A stretch of DNA of 64,000 nt, from positions 18,227 to 82,226 of the forward strand of contig MNCI01003683.1 in assembly GCA_015680685.1 (NCBI GenBank), in the 5' to 3' direction. A model generated the notes under the pieces. The model saw only the letters and a program-made list of their open reading frames with translations. It was not told the DNA's origin and did not search any database. The stretch is from Gnetum montanum (taxonomy: Eukaryota > Streptophyta > Gnetopsida > Gnetales > Gnetaceae). Both the position numbers and the translations under genes were made by a program. Below, piece after piece: positions 24,301-36,480 of the stretch; the stretch's first letter is position 1; every line of letters begins with the position of its first letter.

Positions 24301-26279
24301 GATTTTTTAGCATTTTCTACTTTTTATTTTACAATTTTTTTACAACATCGTTAGCATGTTTTAACTTTCTCAAACATTTTCCAATTTCTTTTATATTTTA
24401 CTTTATTTTGGTATAAATTTTTCTTGTTTTCTAATAAAGTTCTTTGTTGACAATAGGACATAGTGATGCTGCAGCTATTTGCTAATGGTGGTTTGTACTT
24501 AATGTTTTTGATTGCTAATGTCTAGTATCTATTTTTGAATTTTTATGAGTGATGACTAAGACATGGATTCTTTTTCATGGAATAGGTAGTGAGTCCACAT
24601 CATCCATCTATCAAAAAACTCTATGGTATTCCTAGTTTTTGGAAGTATGTGGTCCATTTTTCATCAATGAAACTTTAACAAACCTATGACATTAGTAGTT
24701 TCCATACTTGGAAAAGATTCAATGGTTTTCAAAGGGTGTGACTTCAATGGGATTCAACACTATCTCTATTTTTCTACTTACTCAAGTGTAATTGTGTTTT
24801 CATGGATTTCTTACAATTTTGTGTTGACCAATAATAGGAAGTTAATAATTCTTTGCATGACGTGCTTCCCATCCAAAAATCCATAAAAACATAGATTTAA
24901 AGAAAAAACATTATGAAAATTCAAGCCACACCCCTTAGACAAAATAACAGGCTATAAGCATTGGTTATGGAACTAGAAAGACATGTTACCCATGCCTTAA
25001 GGTCCCTTGTAACTAAGGCCCTTTCTCACTTCCGACTTCAATTTTCTTCTCAAATAAGAAATGATGATGGATCTATGGGAGCATTCTTGTATCTTGAAGG
25101 GGTGGACTAATCTTGAAGTGTTGCTGCAAAGTATTTGAAAGTGGTCAATTTTGATCTAGACTAAGGATGGACTTTATTAGGTCATTTAACCATAAAATCC
25201 ACAAGGGATTACATGTAACCATGATTAGGAAATCCATTCCATCTTCTCTCTCATCCTTCAATACTTTCCATAATTGACATCACTACCAGTTTCCATGTCT
25301 TGTTTAATGTGTTAATTTGACATGTTGAAGTTCTTAGAAAGATTCTTCCAAATTAAGTCCTTCACTTTTCATAACCTTTCATCACATATGGGGCCCATGA
25401 ACTCCATCGTTTGAGGATATGCAAGGGCAAAAAGGGCATGAGCCTTTTATGGGGAGGATCCACTTGCATGTCTCTTGTTGGGTTAGTTAAGTGTCTAGCC
25501 CTAGCCATTTTCATGATCAAATCTTTCATGCGCCCCATCATGCATCCAATTATGCACTTATTAAGGTTTTTTTTTCTTCAAATTTTCATTCTCCCAATCA
25601 TTTCTCCAATTTTGTGAACTTCAAGCCTTCTTCTAATGTTTTCATCATGTTCATGGCTTTTCTAGGTCTCCATGGACCCCAATTTCATGCTAAAACTCCT
25701 TGTGTATTTTTGAAATATTTAAAGTAAAAAATTTTGTTGAACAACTTCATCGATGGAACCCTGTATATGCATAAACTCGTCAACAAGGCCCCATCAAAAA
25801 AAAGAAAAAATGTCTATACATATACATGAACACTTAAGAATTTTTCACATTTTCTCATAAATGAGGGGGGAGTTTTTGAAATTTTTAGAGCCCAGAAGCT
25901 TCCAAGAGCCATATCTTCCTAATCATTTGTCCAATTCACTTTGTTCTTCAACCTTATAGCTACTATATTTAAGCTCTTCATCATGAGAACCATGCATCTT
26001 AAGTTTTTGAAAAAAATAATATTCAAAATTTTCTAACTCCCACAAAGGTTTAACAAAGAAATCAACATTAAAACATCAAATTATAAGAGTTAAACCTTTC
26101 CAACAAGCTCTGGTAACATTATAAGCTAAAAATCATTAAAATAATAATAAATAATCAATTTTCCATTGTTCAAACTTAGCCTAAGTGTAACTACCCAATG
26201 AGACAAGGTATTAAAATGTTATAAGTTACACATTAAATGCTAATCCTTGGTTATGTTTTGACCATAGATGACACCTAAA
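24301..26279 (+). other. Element G post-pol spacer
   Basis: Non-coding, AT-rich, aligned with the spacers of B, C and E (for example 'accccttagacaaaataa' at 24930 and 'ggttatggaactagaaagac' at 24961). The block at 25380-25480 ('tatggggcccatgaactcc', 'atggggaggatccacttgca') corresponds to the start of the window and 8133 in A and B. No gene seen. Confidence 0.7.
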
Positions 26280-27188
26280 GGGAAGCATGCATAGGAAGGA
26301 GAATCGTCCCAACTAAGAGACAAATGACCATGAACAAAAAGGGATCAAGAATAGGCCCATGAGTAAGTAGAGATCTACATGAAAGAGTTGCAAATCAAGT
26401 AAATGATGAAGTACATAGAGCTTACCAATATCTATTATGCAAATTTGATGATGTTGACTACCGATAAGTCATAGTCAAAATTGGAGAAATACATGGCTAG
26501 CTCATACTATGTGTACAAGGCATAGTTCAAGCATCATAAAGACAATAAGTAGAAGCTTGAGATTGCCAATGATAAACTCAAGGTTCTCAAAGTGAAGTTC
26601 ATCAATCAACAATCAACTATTGAGAACCTAGCTAAGTGGATTAACTGATACTAGGAGTTGTGCAATGCACTCGAAGCATTTGATATCAAACATACATGGT
26701 TCACTCCCTAGTTCATAAATGTTAAGGAGTTGTTTCCTACAATGCCCTATCCATGGGATATTCTCATTTCAACCCACATTGATGAAAAATTATGGATCAT
26801 TAATGATCCCCATAGTAAGGAGGAGAATATGAGGCACTGTTGGATGCCTTTCTTCTTCCATGAGAAGTTGTAGCTATTGCAAGGCAACCACAATTGCCTC
26901 AACTACCATGTGTGATTGAAGCAAGAGAAGGTCCTTCGGATCCTTAGGAGCCTTCACTACCTAGGATCATTTGATCTTCTCCAACATATTCATGTCAGTT
27001 GAGGAATTGTGCTTGTTATTTTTATCCTAGTATTCAATTTTTTTGTTATGAACACCACAATTTTGTAATCATTGTAAAACCATACACTTTTGGCACTTAG
27101 TTTTTTTTTTTTGTGTTTGTTTCTATGTCAATAATATCATACCTTTCAAAATTCTATAAAGAACTCAAGGATGAGTTTTCATTTAGTC
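26280..27188 (+). pseudogene. 3' ORF remnant of element G
   Basis: Decayed coding-like sequence between spacer and polypurine tract, the counterpart of the 3' ORF in E (29600-32640, minus) and I (45300-46870, minus). Readable words include LFLQCPIHGIFSFQPTL-like text near 26730-26780. The end, about 26930-26970 ('ccttaggagccttcactacc'), matches the ends of the E and I copies. Only the last third of the ORF is present. Function unknown. Confidence 0.55.
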
Positions 27189-27197
27189 ATGGGAGTA
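27189..27197 (+). promoter_or_regulatory. Polypurine tract of element G
   Basis: ATGGGAGTA directly before the TGATGAAGC LTR start. Confidence 0.75.
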
Positions 27198-28056
27198 TGA
27201 TGAAGCATCATGATTTGGCCGCATTAATAACATCCAATCAATGGAATCTCGTCAACATGATCCCATCGACATAGGGTTTGACCTATTGATTTGTACCCAT
27301 CGATAGGGCATCTTGTTTTTGCATATGAATGTGTGCCTTCTACCAGAATTATGGCATCATATTTTATAGTTGTAGTAAAGTTATAGTAGTTTTTTCACTT
27401 GAAAGTTAGAATATTTTCTAAGTGCCTAAAGTAGGAGTGAAAGAGTGTATGAATCTTTATTCAAGAACTATTGTACCTGAGCACTTCAGTGTGTAGCAAT
27501 AAAAAGGAGCTTTCTGATCAAACCTTGTAACACTTGGATTAGATTAATTATTTCCTTTAATATTTTAAGTAATTTATTTTATGTTTTAAGTAATTAAAGT
27601 AATTAATTAATATAAAGTAAGTAGTAAACATAAGTACGCCCACTTCAAGCATAGATGTAACACTTGGTAATCCTAGTAATGCTTAACATTTGGTAACCCA
27701 ATAGCTCTATACATGTTTATGATGTGTACGACAAGTGGGTATGGATGCTCATGTTAGGATTATTTAAGTGTTAGCTAGTTAGATTAATTTAGTAAGTAAT
27801 TACCTTATTCTTTATTCTTTATTCTTATATGACTTAGAACATGAAAAGATAAAAAATGATAAAAATCATATGTCTCAATTATACTTAACCATACCCTTAT
27901 ACTCAAAAGTGTAACTAGGAAGACAATAATTACAACAATCAATTCACCTCCTAGACTAATGTATGTAGAAATCTAAAAGTTCTTAGAATTTGACCAAATC
28001 ATGATGAATACTAGTGATTCATATGGCTGGGTGTAGGGTATGCTTGCCACTCATCA
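27198..28056 (+). repeat. 3' LTR of element G
   Basis: 859 bp, TGATGAAG start and CACTCATCA end, preceded by a polypurine tract. The U3 start contains CATCGACA/CATCGATA words in tandem. It aligns with the 5' fragment at 20832-20991. Confidence 0.87.
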
Positions 28057-28542
28057 ACAAGCATTAAGGTTTACAAAATTTATAGAGGTATTTAAAAATT
28101 TGCTAAAAATAAATCTTCTTCTTGTTGCTAGTAGTGGTAGACTTCCAATCTTGATTATTATGTTGATGCTTATTTTTTATGTAGAACATTCTTGAAGGAA
28201 GGATTGAAATTTCTTGTCATCATCTCATAGATCTTGTAAACATGTGATGTTTGAGCCTTAATCCCTATATGTGCTATTATTTGTCCATGGGTATATCCTC
28301 CTTTATCCTTCTGTTGGTCATGTTTTCTTGGAAAAAGGCCTTTGACCTTAGGCTTTCCTTTTATCATCACCTGAAATCATCAAAGGATCAACATTATTTT
28401 TGGTAATTTTTTCCCTAATAATTAACCCTTTTCAAATCCATTAGTTAGCTTAGCTTAAAAAATGTTAGCATTTAGGCATAAGATGATATCTCCAAGGCTA
28501 TGAGGTAACTAAAATCATTAGTTGTTCATATTATTTTAATTA
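28057..28542 (-). pseudogene. Element F body, middle piece with small ORF
   Basis: Lies between the G and E insertions and matches about 17690-18190 of element C in reverse. On the minus strand it keeps a 66-codon open frame (28370 to 28170) containing GGYTHGQIIAHIG and YEMMTRNFNPSFKNV. C has the same segment with stops. The product is unknown; conservation between two copies and the open frame suggest a former coding region downstream of gag. The last five bases before E are AATTA. Confidence 0.6.
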
Positions 28543-29491
28543 TGATGAGTGGTCAAGGTACCTCTATGCCCAACCATATGAATCATGAAGCATTCATGCA
28601 CGATTTAGTTGAATTTTGCAAACTTTATGTCTTTTGGTACACTAGTCCTCTAAGAAGTGAACTTTACCCTAATAGTTATTCATTGTCTTTCCAATTACAC
28701 TTGTGATGCACAAAGGCATGGTTAAGTGTAATCAAGGCATTTAATTATTATTATTTTATGTTTTATGTTTCTGGTGCTTGAAATAGAGAAATGAAGTAAT
28801 TTAATAACTAATTTAAACTAACTAATTAACTAATCTCTAACTAGTCCTAACACAAGCATCTAGTCCCACTTTCCGTACACATCTTGAACCCATATATCCA
28901 CTACTAGGATTACCAAGTGTTATGTTACTGGGTGAACCAAATAGTAAATTTTCCAAGATTACCAAGAAAATACATGTTTACACTCGAAGCGGTCATACTT
29001 ATGTGTTTAATATATTTAGCTTAATTAATTAATTAATCACTTGAAGACTAATTTAGCTTAATTAATTACATAATTCATGAAAACAATAAATGCATAAATG
29101 AATCATTAATCTATTCCAAGTGCTACAAGGTTTGATCAAAAGGCTTATCTTTCTTATTGTTTACACTGGTATGTTTAGGTATAATAGTGCTTCAATAAAG
29201 ATCCATACACTTTCTGACTTCAATTGTGGGTCCTTAGAGAAATAGTCTAACTCTCAAATGAAAAAATTACAAGAGCTATGCTACAACTATGACTTGACTC
29301 CCCCATAAACATGGTTGGTTAGTGCATATTTATAGATTTTATTACAACATTATGTCAATGGGGCCACATAGATGCAAAAACTACTATGTTGACATAGCCT
29401 GAGTGACATGGATCCATAGACATAGCAAATGCTATGTTGATGTGGCCTGGTCGATGGGACCCCATCAACATGACACAATGATGATTCATCA
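28543..29491 (-). repeat. 3' LTR of element E
   Basis: Reads TGATGAGTGG...TTCATCA on the plus strand, 949 bp, with the polypurine tract complement to its right. The right 150 bases (its U3 start) are tandem short words such as CATAGACATAG, GTTGATGTGG and CATCAACATGA. Confidence 0.88.
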
Positions 29492-29503
29492 TACCCCCAC
29501 GAC
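29492..29503 (-). promoter_or_regulatory. Polypurine tract of element E
   Basis: TACCCCCACGAC on the plus strand, GTCGTGGGGGTA on the element strand, abutting the 3' LTR. Confidence 0.82.
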
Positions 29504-29599
29504 TAAATAAAAAATTATCCTTAAGTTTCTTTAAAAAATTAGAAAGGTATGGAATTATAAACTAACCCTTGACATAATAAACTAACTTAACAAAACTGA

Positions 29600-32500
29600 G
29601 TGCTCGAGTGTACAAATCAACAACATTACAAAAATTGTGGTGTTCATGACACAAAATTGAACATTATGACATGACTACCCAAAACTGAACAATGCATCCT
29701 CTAGTGGCATCAAGGTGGTTGAGAAGATCAGATAGTCCTAGGTGGTGGAGGTTCCTAAGGTTTTGAAGGACCTTTGCCAACTTTGATCATGTGCATTATT
29801 TGAGGCAACTATAGCTATTCTACTATGGCTGCTACCTCTAGTGGAAGGTGAAAGGCATCATGTAATGCCTTCATCTTCTCCTCCTTACTTTGGGGATCAT
29901 TAACAATTCACATGATAGCACCAATGTGCAATGGAATGGTGATATTCCATGGACAAGACATTAGTCGGAACAACTCCTTAACGTTAACAAACTAGGTAGT
30001 GAATTGTTTATGTTTGACATTAAACTAGGTAGCCATTTATTATTTTGGCCAAGTTCTTAATAGCAGATCTCTAAGTAGTGTATTTACCCTTGAGAAACTT
30101 GAGTTTTGCATTTTATACCATAAGCCCTTTTCTTAGTTTTCTTGTGGTGATTGAACTTGACCTTGTACAATAAGTACGAGTTGGCCACTCTAGTTCTAAC
30201 TATGGTTGTCCAGCAATTAGCATAGCTAGATTTGTATATTGGAGATTAGCAAGCTTCATGTATTCTATCATCTCCTCAATCTACAACTCCTTCATGTAAA
30301 TTTTATCCTTACTGTAGGCATCTATCCCATCAATGATAGGTTTTCAAACTTCTCTTCCTTCCTGGAGTTGTTGTAGGCTTTCATTTAATTTTGCTTTTGC
30401 CAACTAGATGTGCTTTTCATTAACTTATTTTTGTAGAACCGCCTAGTCTCTATAATGATCGTTTTCTCTCTCAAATTTGAGATCCTCTAATTTCCAAGCA
30501 GCTACATCTATTGTATTCTTTTTGTGAAGGGCACCAACCTTCTCCATGGAAATGTTTCTATTTTTAGCTACCAATCTCCTTATCTTTGTGTTTGCTCTGG
30601 CTAGTTGCTCCTATTATTAATAGATAAAGTTAGTTAATTTTTTTTATACTCATCAAGATTTTATAGGTGATGGTTCTTTGGGGTTAGATGCACATTCTGT
30701 TAGTGGGTTAGATCTAAGGCCTTCTAAATTTTATGCTGAGTAGCCTTTACCAAGGATTAGTAGAACACCACAATCTCCATTGCATTCTCAACCCCTTTAG
30801 TTTGATGTGAAGTTATTCAAGAGCTTCATCTCTTGTCAATGTTGAGTTGAGAAATGTGGGGTCAGCAATTTGGGCTCTTAATTGAGCAACTTTTGTAGCC
30901 AAGCATTCTTTTAGCTTCTTGGCTATTTCAAGTTACCCTTCTAAGATAATGTTTTTGCCTCTTACCTCTAGTAGCTCTGATTGGATTACAGTAATACTAT
31001 CTAGAAGATCAAAGAAATCTGAAAATGGTTGCCCAATTCCTACCAGTCAATCCATGAATTCTTTATGCTAAGCTGCACTTAATTTTTTACTTATGATCCC
31101 TATGAATGTTTGCACATCTTTGAGTGTAGTGATGTCTAGTATAGAAGCTATAGGTGCATTGAGTATTTGGAAATTCTATTAGCAACCACCTCTATTATTT
31201 TCTTTGGCTCTTAGTGTTGCATCACTAGCATTGTTTCCCCCTCACCTTTCTCCAAGTGCACTAAGAAGGTCGTGGCATTCCTAGAAATTTATGGGAGTGG
31301 ATACTATTCTACAAGAGATACCATAACCTCTCCAGCACTAGGATTCAACCTTGCAGACAACTATGTTTGTTGGGTCGAGAAAATAGATCCAGCTTCTCCC
31401 ATCAAGCTAATTGTTTGGGCCACCTCATTTAGGCAACTCATCACTAGTTGGTATATAGATGGGTCCCCATCACTTGTGCCTACTTGTTACTCTTGTTCAT
31501 TTAAGATCCATTCTTGGTATTCATGCAACCATTAGGTTGTTGCAACAACATTTGACATAATTTTTTGAGTGGCAAGTGGAGGTGGTGGCTACTACTCTTC
31601 TTCTTAAATAATTGTTGTAGGTGTTTTATCTTTCATCATCTATACCTAATTAGTGGTCAGAGAATGCTAACAACATCATTTATATAATGGATTGTTCCTC
31701 CCCTCTGATAGATTTTTTTAATGAGGCATGGGAAGGGGAGTGCCTTCCTTCCATATTCATTATCTTTAAATTTCTTCTCTATCTCTAAATAGATTAGCTG
31801 TGGAAGGTAAATAGGAAATCTCCTACTCAAAGCAACGCATGCACCAACAAAAAAGATAGTGATCTTTTTGGGTGTCATCGTGGGGTTTAGGTGGAAGGTT
31901 GTAATCTTGTAGTGAATTATTTTTTCCAATGTGATCATGTCAAACTCCTTATGGTCGACACCATAGCATCATCAAACACATTCCTTTTTAATGCTAGGGT
32001 CCACTTGCATTAAAATCTTAATGAGATTTGTCCTAGTTTTTAACAACCCAAGCACTTCAGCAATGGCTTACACTAAGTAGGACACTGATATTTCTTTAAT
32101 TTTGACCGTTGAATTAGCCTACCTATTATTCTAGAATAAGAATGTCTCTTCCATATACCACTCCCTTGTGGAAGTGATAATTGGCCACATAGGAGAGGTC
32201 TTTAGTTGGTGCTATACTTCTTTAGGTGCTTGCTCCAAAAAAGAACCAAAGTTTAACTCATGGAGCACTATTTTATGGACCCCCCTTGATTTGATTTGAT
32301 TTAAGCAAGCTTCTATCAAGGTCACCTCAAGGTTTTTTTGTTGAGCAATTGTCTCATCAAGATGGGAATGTTTTGTTAGTACTATTGGTTCTAAAATACG
32401 ATGAATAGATTCCACCTCAGCTTATTTCCTAAGAGGACCCATGATGTGGGTTGTAAGTGATTATTCCTAGGATTTTTGTTGGCCACTTCCCATTCTTGGC

Positions 32501-32640
32501 CATTTCTCTCTTAGTTGAGATGGTTCTCCATCTTATGTGTGTTTGTCTTTCAATGCCATCTATAGTCACAACACATCCATGGATTAGTAGATATAATGTG
32601 TAACTTTGAATATTTGAGTACCTTATCTCATGATTTAGTT
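29600..32640 (-). pseudogene. 3' ORF of element E (extra ORF after pol)
   Basis: Long decayed coding region between spacer and 3' LTR. The two clearest open pieces are 32415-32212 and 31938-31657 (minus). The second reads TIFFVGACVALSRRFPIYL and ALPFPCLIKKIYQRGG, a pattern like the 'putative plant transposon protein' domain that accompanies some Athila/Tat elements (recollection, not searched). Downstream the text looks rich in charged, helical residues, suggesting a coiled coil, and homologous remnants are in D, G and I. Env-like ORFs occupy this position in Athila elements, but I see no clear signal peptide or membrane segment. Confidence 0.6.
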
Positions 32641-34612
32641 ATAGTTGGCTATGTTTGGACCATGGTAGATTGATTATTTTATTCTTATTTTATTAATTAA
32701 TTTTCATTATAAGTATCATCATAGCTCATTGGAAGAGTTTAACTTCTAGAATTTGGTATTTAATTATTGATTTCTTAGTTAAACCTTTGTGGGAGTTGGA
32801 AAAATGGCAAAACATTTTTTGTCAAAAATAACACATTTGTGGCCTTCACAAGTAAGAGCTTACCTCTGGTAGCTATAAGGTTGAAGAACGGAGTGATTTG
32901 GATAATAGTAAAGAAGTTATGGGATCTAGAAGGTTTTGGGCTCTAAAAATTTGAAAAAAATCCTTAGTGTTTTTGAGCAAATGTGAAAATTTCAAAGGTG
33001 AGTCATGCATAGTTATACTCTTTTTGCACTATGTCGATAGGACCACATATACGAGGGCCTCATATATGCATGGGATCCATTGACGGGGGCACATTTACAG
33101 AATCCATAAGCAAAATTTTGAAATGTGAATATCTTGAAAAATATAAGAAATTTTCTAATGAATTTGGAGTCCATGAAGTCCCAGAAAAGTCAAGAATATG
33201 ATAAAATCATTGAAGAAGATCTTTGAAAGCTTGAAAATTAAAAAATTTGATGGAGAATATGTGCATTAAACAAAATATGTAAAGGAGCAAATGGTTGGAT
33301 GTAGAAAATTAAAGTACGAAAGATTTTGATTACAAGAATGCCTAAGGATAAGGTGCTTAATGAATCCAACCAAGAGATATGCAAGTGGATCCTTCCCATA
33401 GTAGGCACATTTCTTACTTGCTATTGCATAACTTCAACCTAAGGAGTCTATGGGCCCCATAGTTGATTAATGGTTGATGGAAGTTAAGGACAAAACCTAA
33501 AAGATTCTACCAAAGAATTCAAGTACATCAGACAAAGACACCAAATTTAGAACATGGAAATTGGTAGTGAGGTGAGTTACAAGCAACATAGATGGATGAT
33601 GGAGAAGGTAGAATGGAATTCTAAATTGAGGTCATAAGAAGTCCCTTATAGATTTTATGTTTAAATAAGTTGAGAAGATCCATCCTTAGTCTAAACCAAA
33701 ACTAATTGCTTTCAGTGACTTTGCATTACCACTCAAAGATTGATCCACCCCCTCAAAAAACAAGAGTTCTCCCATAGAACAACCATCACTCCATAAAGAG
33801 AAGAAAAGATAAAGTAAGAACTTAGAGAGGACCTTAGTTAGGAGGGACCTTTAGGCATAGGTAACATGTATTTCTAGTCCCATAACCAGTGCTTGTAGCC
33901 CATTTATTTATCCAAGGGATGTTCTTTGAATTCCCATCCTATTTTTTTATTGTCTTTTTCTTTTTGGATGGGAGCCATATAATATAAATACTTTATTCAA
34001 ATTTCTATTATTGTTTAACATATAATGGTAAAACTTCTATGAGAACACCTATGCACTTAAGCAAGTAAAAGAGTACAAAGAGTATTGAGTCCCCTTGAAG
34101 TCACACCCTATGCAAACCTTTGAATCCTTTCCAATTTTGAAAACTACCAAGGTCATAAATTTATTAAAAGTTCATTTAATGAAAAGGGACCTAAAAATTC
34201 CAAAATAAGAAAAACCATAGAGTTTGCGGATGTGTGTGTGTCGTAGACTCACTACCTGTTCCATAAAAAAGAAACCATGTCTTGGCCATTAGTACCAAAA
34301 TTCATAAATAGAAACCAGACATTAGCAAACAAAAAATTAAGCATAAACCACCATTATTAATAGCTACAACACCATTATTTCCTATTGGAACAAAACATGT
34401 TTCTTAACAAAAATTAGAAAATCACACTAAAATAAAGTAAAATATATAAGAAAGTGTAAAATACTAAAGAAAGATTTAAATGTACTAATAATGGTGTAAA
34501 ATAGGAAGAAGTTTTGAAATGAAAAAGGTGTAAAACAAACAATTTGCAAAACAAAAATGTGTAAAACAAAAACTACAAAAACTAAGGAGCCATGTATATG
34601 ATTAGCATGGAT
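32641..34612 (-). other. Element E post-pol spacer
   Basis: Non-coding, AT-rich region between the 3' ORF and the end of IN, collinear with the G spacer in reverse. It contains the A-rich tandem repeat near 34430-34580 that matches the T-rich repeat of B at 7006-7150. No gene seen. Confidence 0.7.
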
Positions 34613-34630
34613 GGCCATCTCCCCCATGAC
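34613..34630 (-). promoter_or_regulatory. Internal polypurine-like tract at end of pol, element E
   Basis: On the element strand GTCATGGGGGAGATGGCC. Nearly the same tract ends pol in G (24266-24283) and survives in B and C, where the rest of pol is deleted. It resembles the true 3' polypurine tract (GTCATGGGGGTA). In frame it encodes SHGGDGH, the last residues of IN, so a purely coding reason is possible. Confidence 0.5.
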
Positions 34631-36050
34631 TGTGTTGGAAGGAGGAGATCTGAAAAGTTGAGTATGGTTGCCCATTTGTCGAGGTATTTGTTGCATTGGC
34701 TTACTTGGGCTCATCGAAAAGCTTTATCTATTGGACATTAACTAACTACTTTTTTTTTGGGCTTTTAGATTTGTATATGATCATGTCCCTAGAAGAAAAG
34801 GTTTCATCAATTATATATGGCCCTTCCCACAATGTTTAGAATTTGATTTTTTGAGGTACATGTGTGGGATTCTAGTAGAAAACCTTATCTTTCTATTGAA
34901 ATTTTACTTTCCATATTCTAAGATCATAACTTTGTTTATTGAATGCCTTGTGCACTTCATTCTAGGATAGGGCTACCAATCAATTTTTTTCTAGCACATG
35001 TAGGTTGATTAGTCTTTCTTTTTGTGCCAAACTTAGGTTAAGATCTAGGTCATACACTTTTGAGAGTATACCGAGCTCGAATTGAATTAAGAGCATTGGA
35101 ATTTTTCCATACACTAACTCATAGGAAGAGTAGCTAATAGGGAGTTTCTATGTTGAGTAGTAGGTCCAAAGGGCATCATTGAGTTTTGTGCTCTAGTCTC
35201 TCCTATATTTACTAATAGTTCTTATTAGAATCTTTGTGATCTCTCTATTAATTACCTCTACTTGACTGTTAGCTTGTGGGTAATAGGTTATTGTTAATTT
35301 ATGTTCAACCCCCAAGCATTACATGAGTTTTCAAAAAGTGACACCTATAAAATGGGTTCTGTTATCAGAAATTAGTGCATGTGGGATTCCAAACTTGTTC
35401 AAAAAATTTTGTTGTAGAAATTGTGTAGTAGTGGATGATGTATAGGTAGTGACAATTGTTGCTTCTTCCCATTTAGTACAATAGTCAATGAAAACAATTA
35501 TCTATTCCTTTTCATTAAATCCACCTTTGAATCCACCCATGAAATCTATGCCCCATATATCAAAGGGTTCTAGTGGTTGAATCCACTATTGAGGATCCTC
35601 CATTTATGTAATCATTCCACCACCTCATTGGTAGTGCTCATAGGATTGGAAAAATTAATAGACATCCCTAAATATTATGGGAAAATAGTATCTTACCATC
35701 TTGATTTTAATGGTCATGCATCTACCAACATACTAGCCTTTACGAGGGCCTTTGTGAGCATCCTAGAGAACACATAATTAATCTACATTAGGTATACACC
35801 AGCAAACTAGGCCATTGACGCATACCTTGTAAAGGTATCTGTTGATTTTCATGAAGTGCTTAGCCTGATGAAAAAATTATTGTTTCTTCCTATGGTCTAG
35901 ATCTTGTGGCATCTTCTCATTGAGAAGATAAGTGAGGATGTCATCATACCATTTTGGTTCTATGAGCATTTTTTCATTTATTGTAGTAGCAAAGAGGAGT
36001 TGTTTAGGAAATAGATCAAATAATGAGCTTTACTCCTCTTTGTTATCCCA
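34631..36050 (-). pseudogene. Integrase remnant of element E
   Basis: DDE integrase on the minus strand. All three catalytic positions can be read: VFIDYCTKW (Asp, near 35478-35495), ALISDNRTHF (Asp, near 35350-35376) and NSQVEVINREI (Glu, near 35239-35275). The residue after DN is Arg where Gly is usual. Downstream the C-terminal region reads ELVYGKIPMLLIQFEL and later FQISSFQHSHGGDGHP. Stops and at least one frameshift break it. This is the best preserved integrase core in the window; G has lost one catalytic Asp. Confidence 0.83.
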
Positions 36051-36480
36051 TCATAACCAAGACAAGTGATTGGAGATCACATTCTTAGTCCTCTTTCGAT
36101 TTACCATTGTAAAATTGAATTCTTGCATGATCACTAGAACTGTATGACACAAGGTCTTAACATTAGCTTGTTCATGATGAAGTGGTTGGTACTATGATTA
36201 GTATGCACAAACACTTTATATCCAAGCACATAGTGCCTAAAATTTTCTAGAGCATACACCATCATCTTTAGTTCTTTTTCCATGGTGATGTAATTCAGTT
36301 GTGCATCCATAATGCTTTGACTTACACAGTGGATGTAATATGGATGTTTTTTATTATCCAACTACATAAGCACAACTCCCAAGGTGTAGTTAGATGCATC
36401 TATCATGATATGGAATGGTTTGGACCAGTCAAGTACTCATAGAATTGGAGTTTCTATGAGCTTCTATTTGAGGCTCTAGA
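36051..36480 (-). pseudogene. RNase H remnant of element E
   Basis: RNase H domain on the minus strand, open at 36361-36134. It reads HPYYIHCVSQSIMDAQLNYI, KMMVYALENFRHYVLGYKVF and VHTNHSTNHFIMN, matching the element G domain at 22490-22857. A stop precedes the open piece. Only one RNase H domain is seen, unlike the Tat-type block at 51600-52440. Confidence 0.82.

Larger units (their letters stand above)
20832..28056 (+). mobile_element. Element G: Athila-like copy lacking gag
   Basis: Plus-strand element inserted in F. It has a truncated 5' LTR (20832 to about 20991), then the end of protease, RT, RNase H and IN, a spacer, a 3' ORF remnant, a polypurine tract and a full 3' LTR (27198-28056). 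A deletion removed the rest of the 5' LTR, the primer site, gag and most of protease. Frames are broken throughout. Confidence 0.85.
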
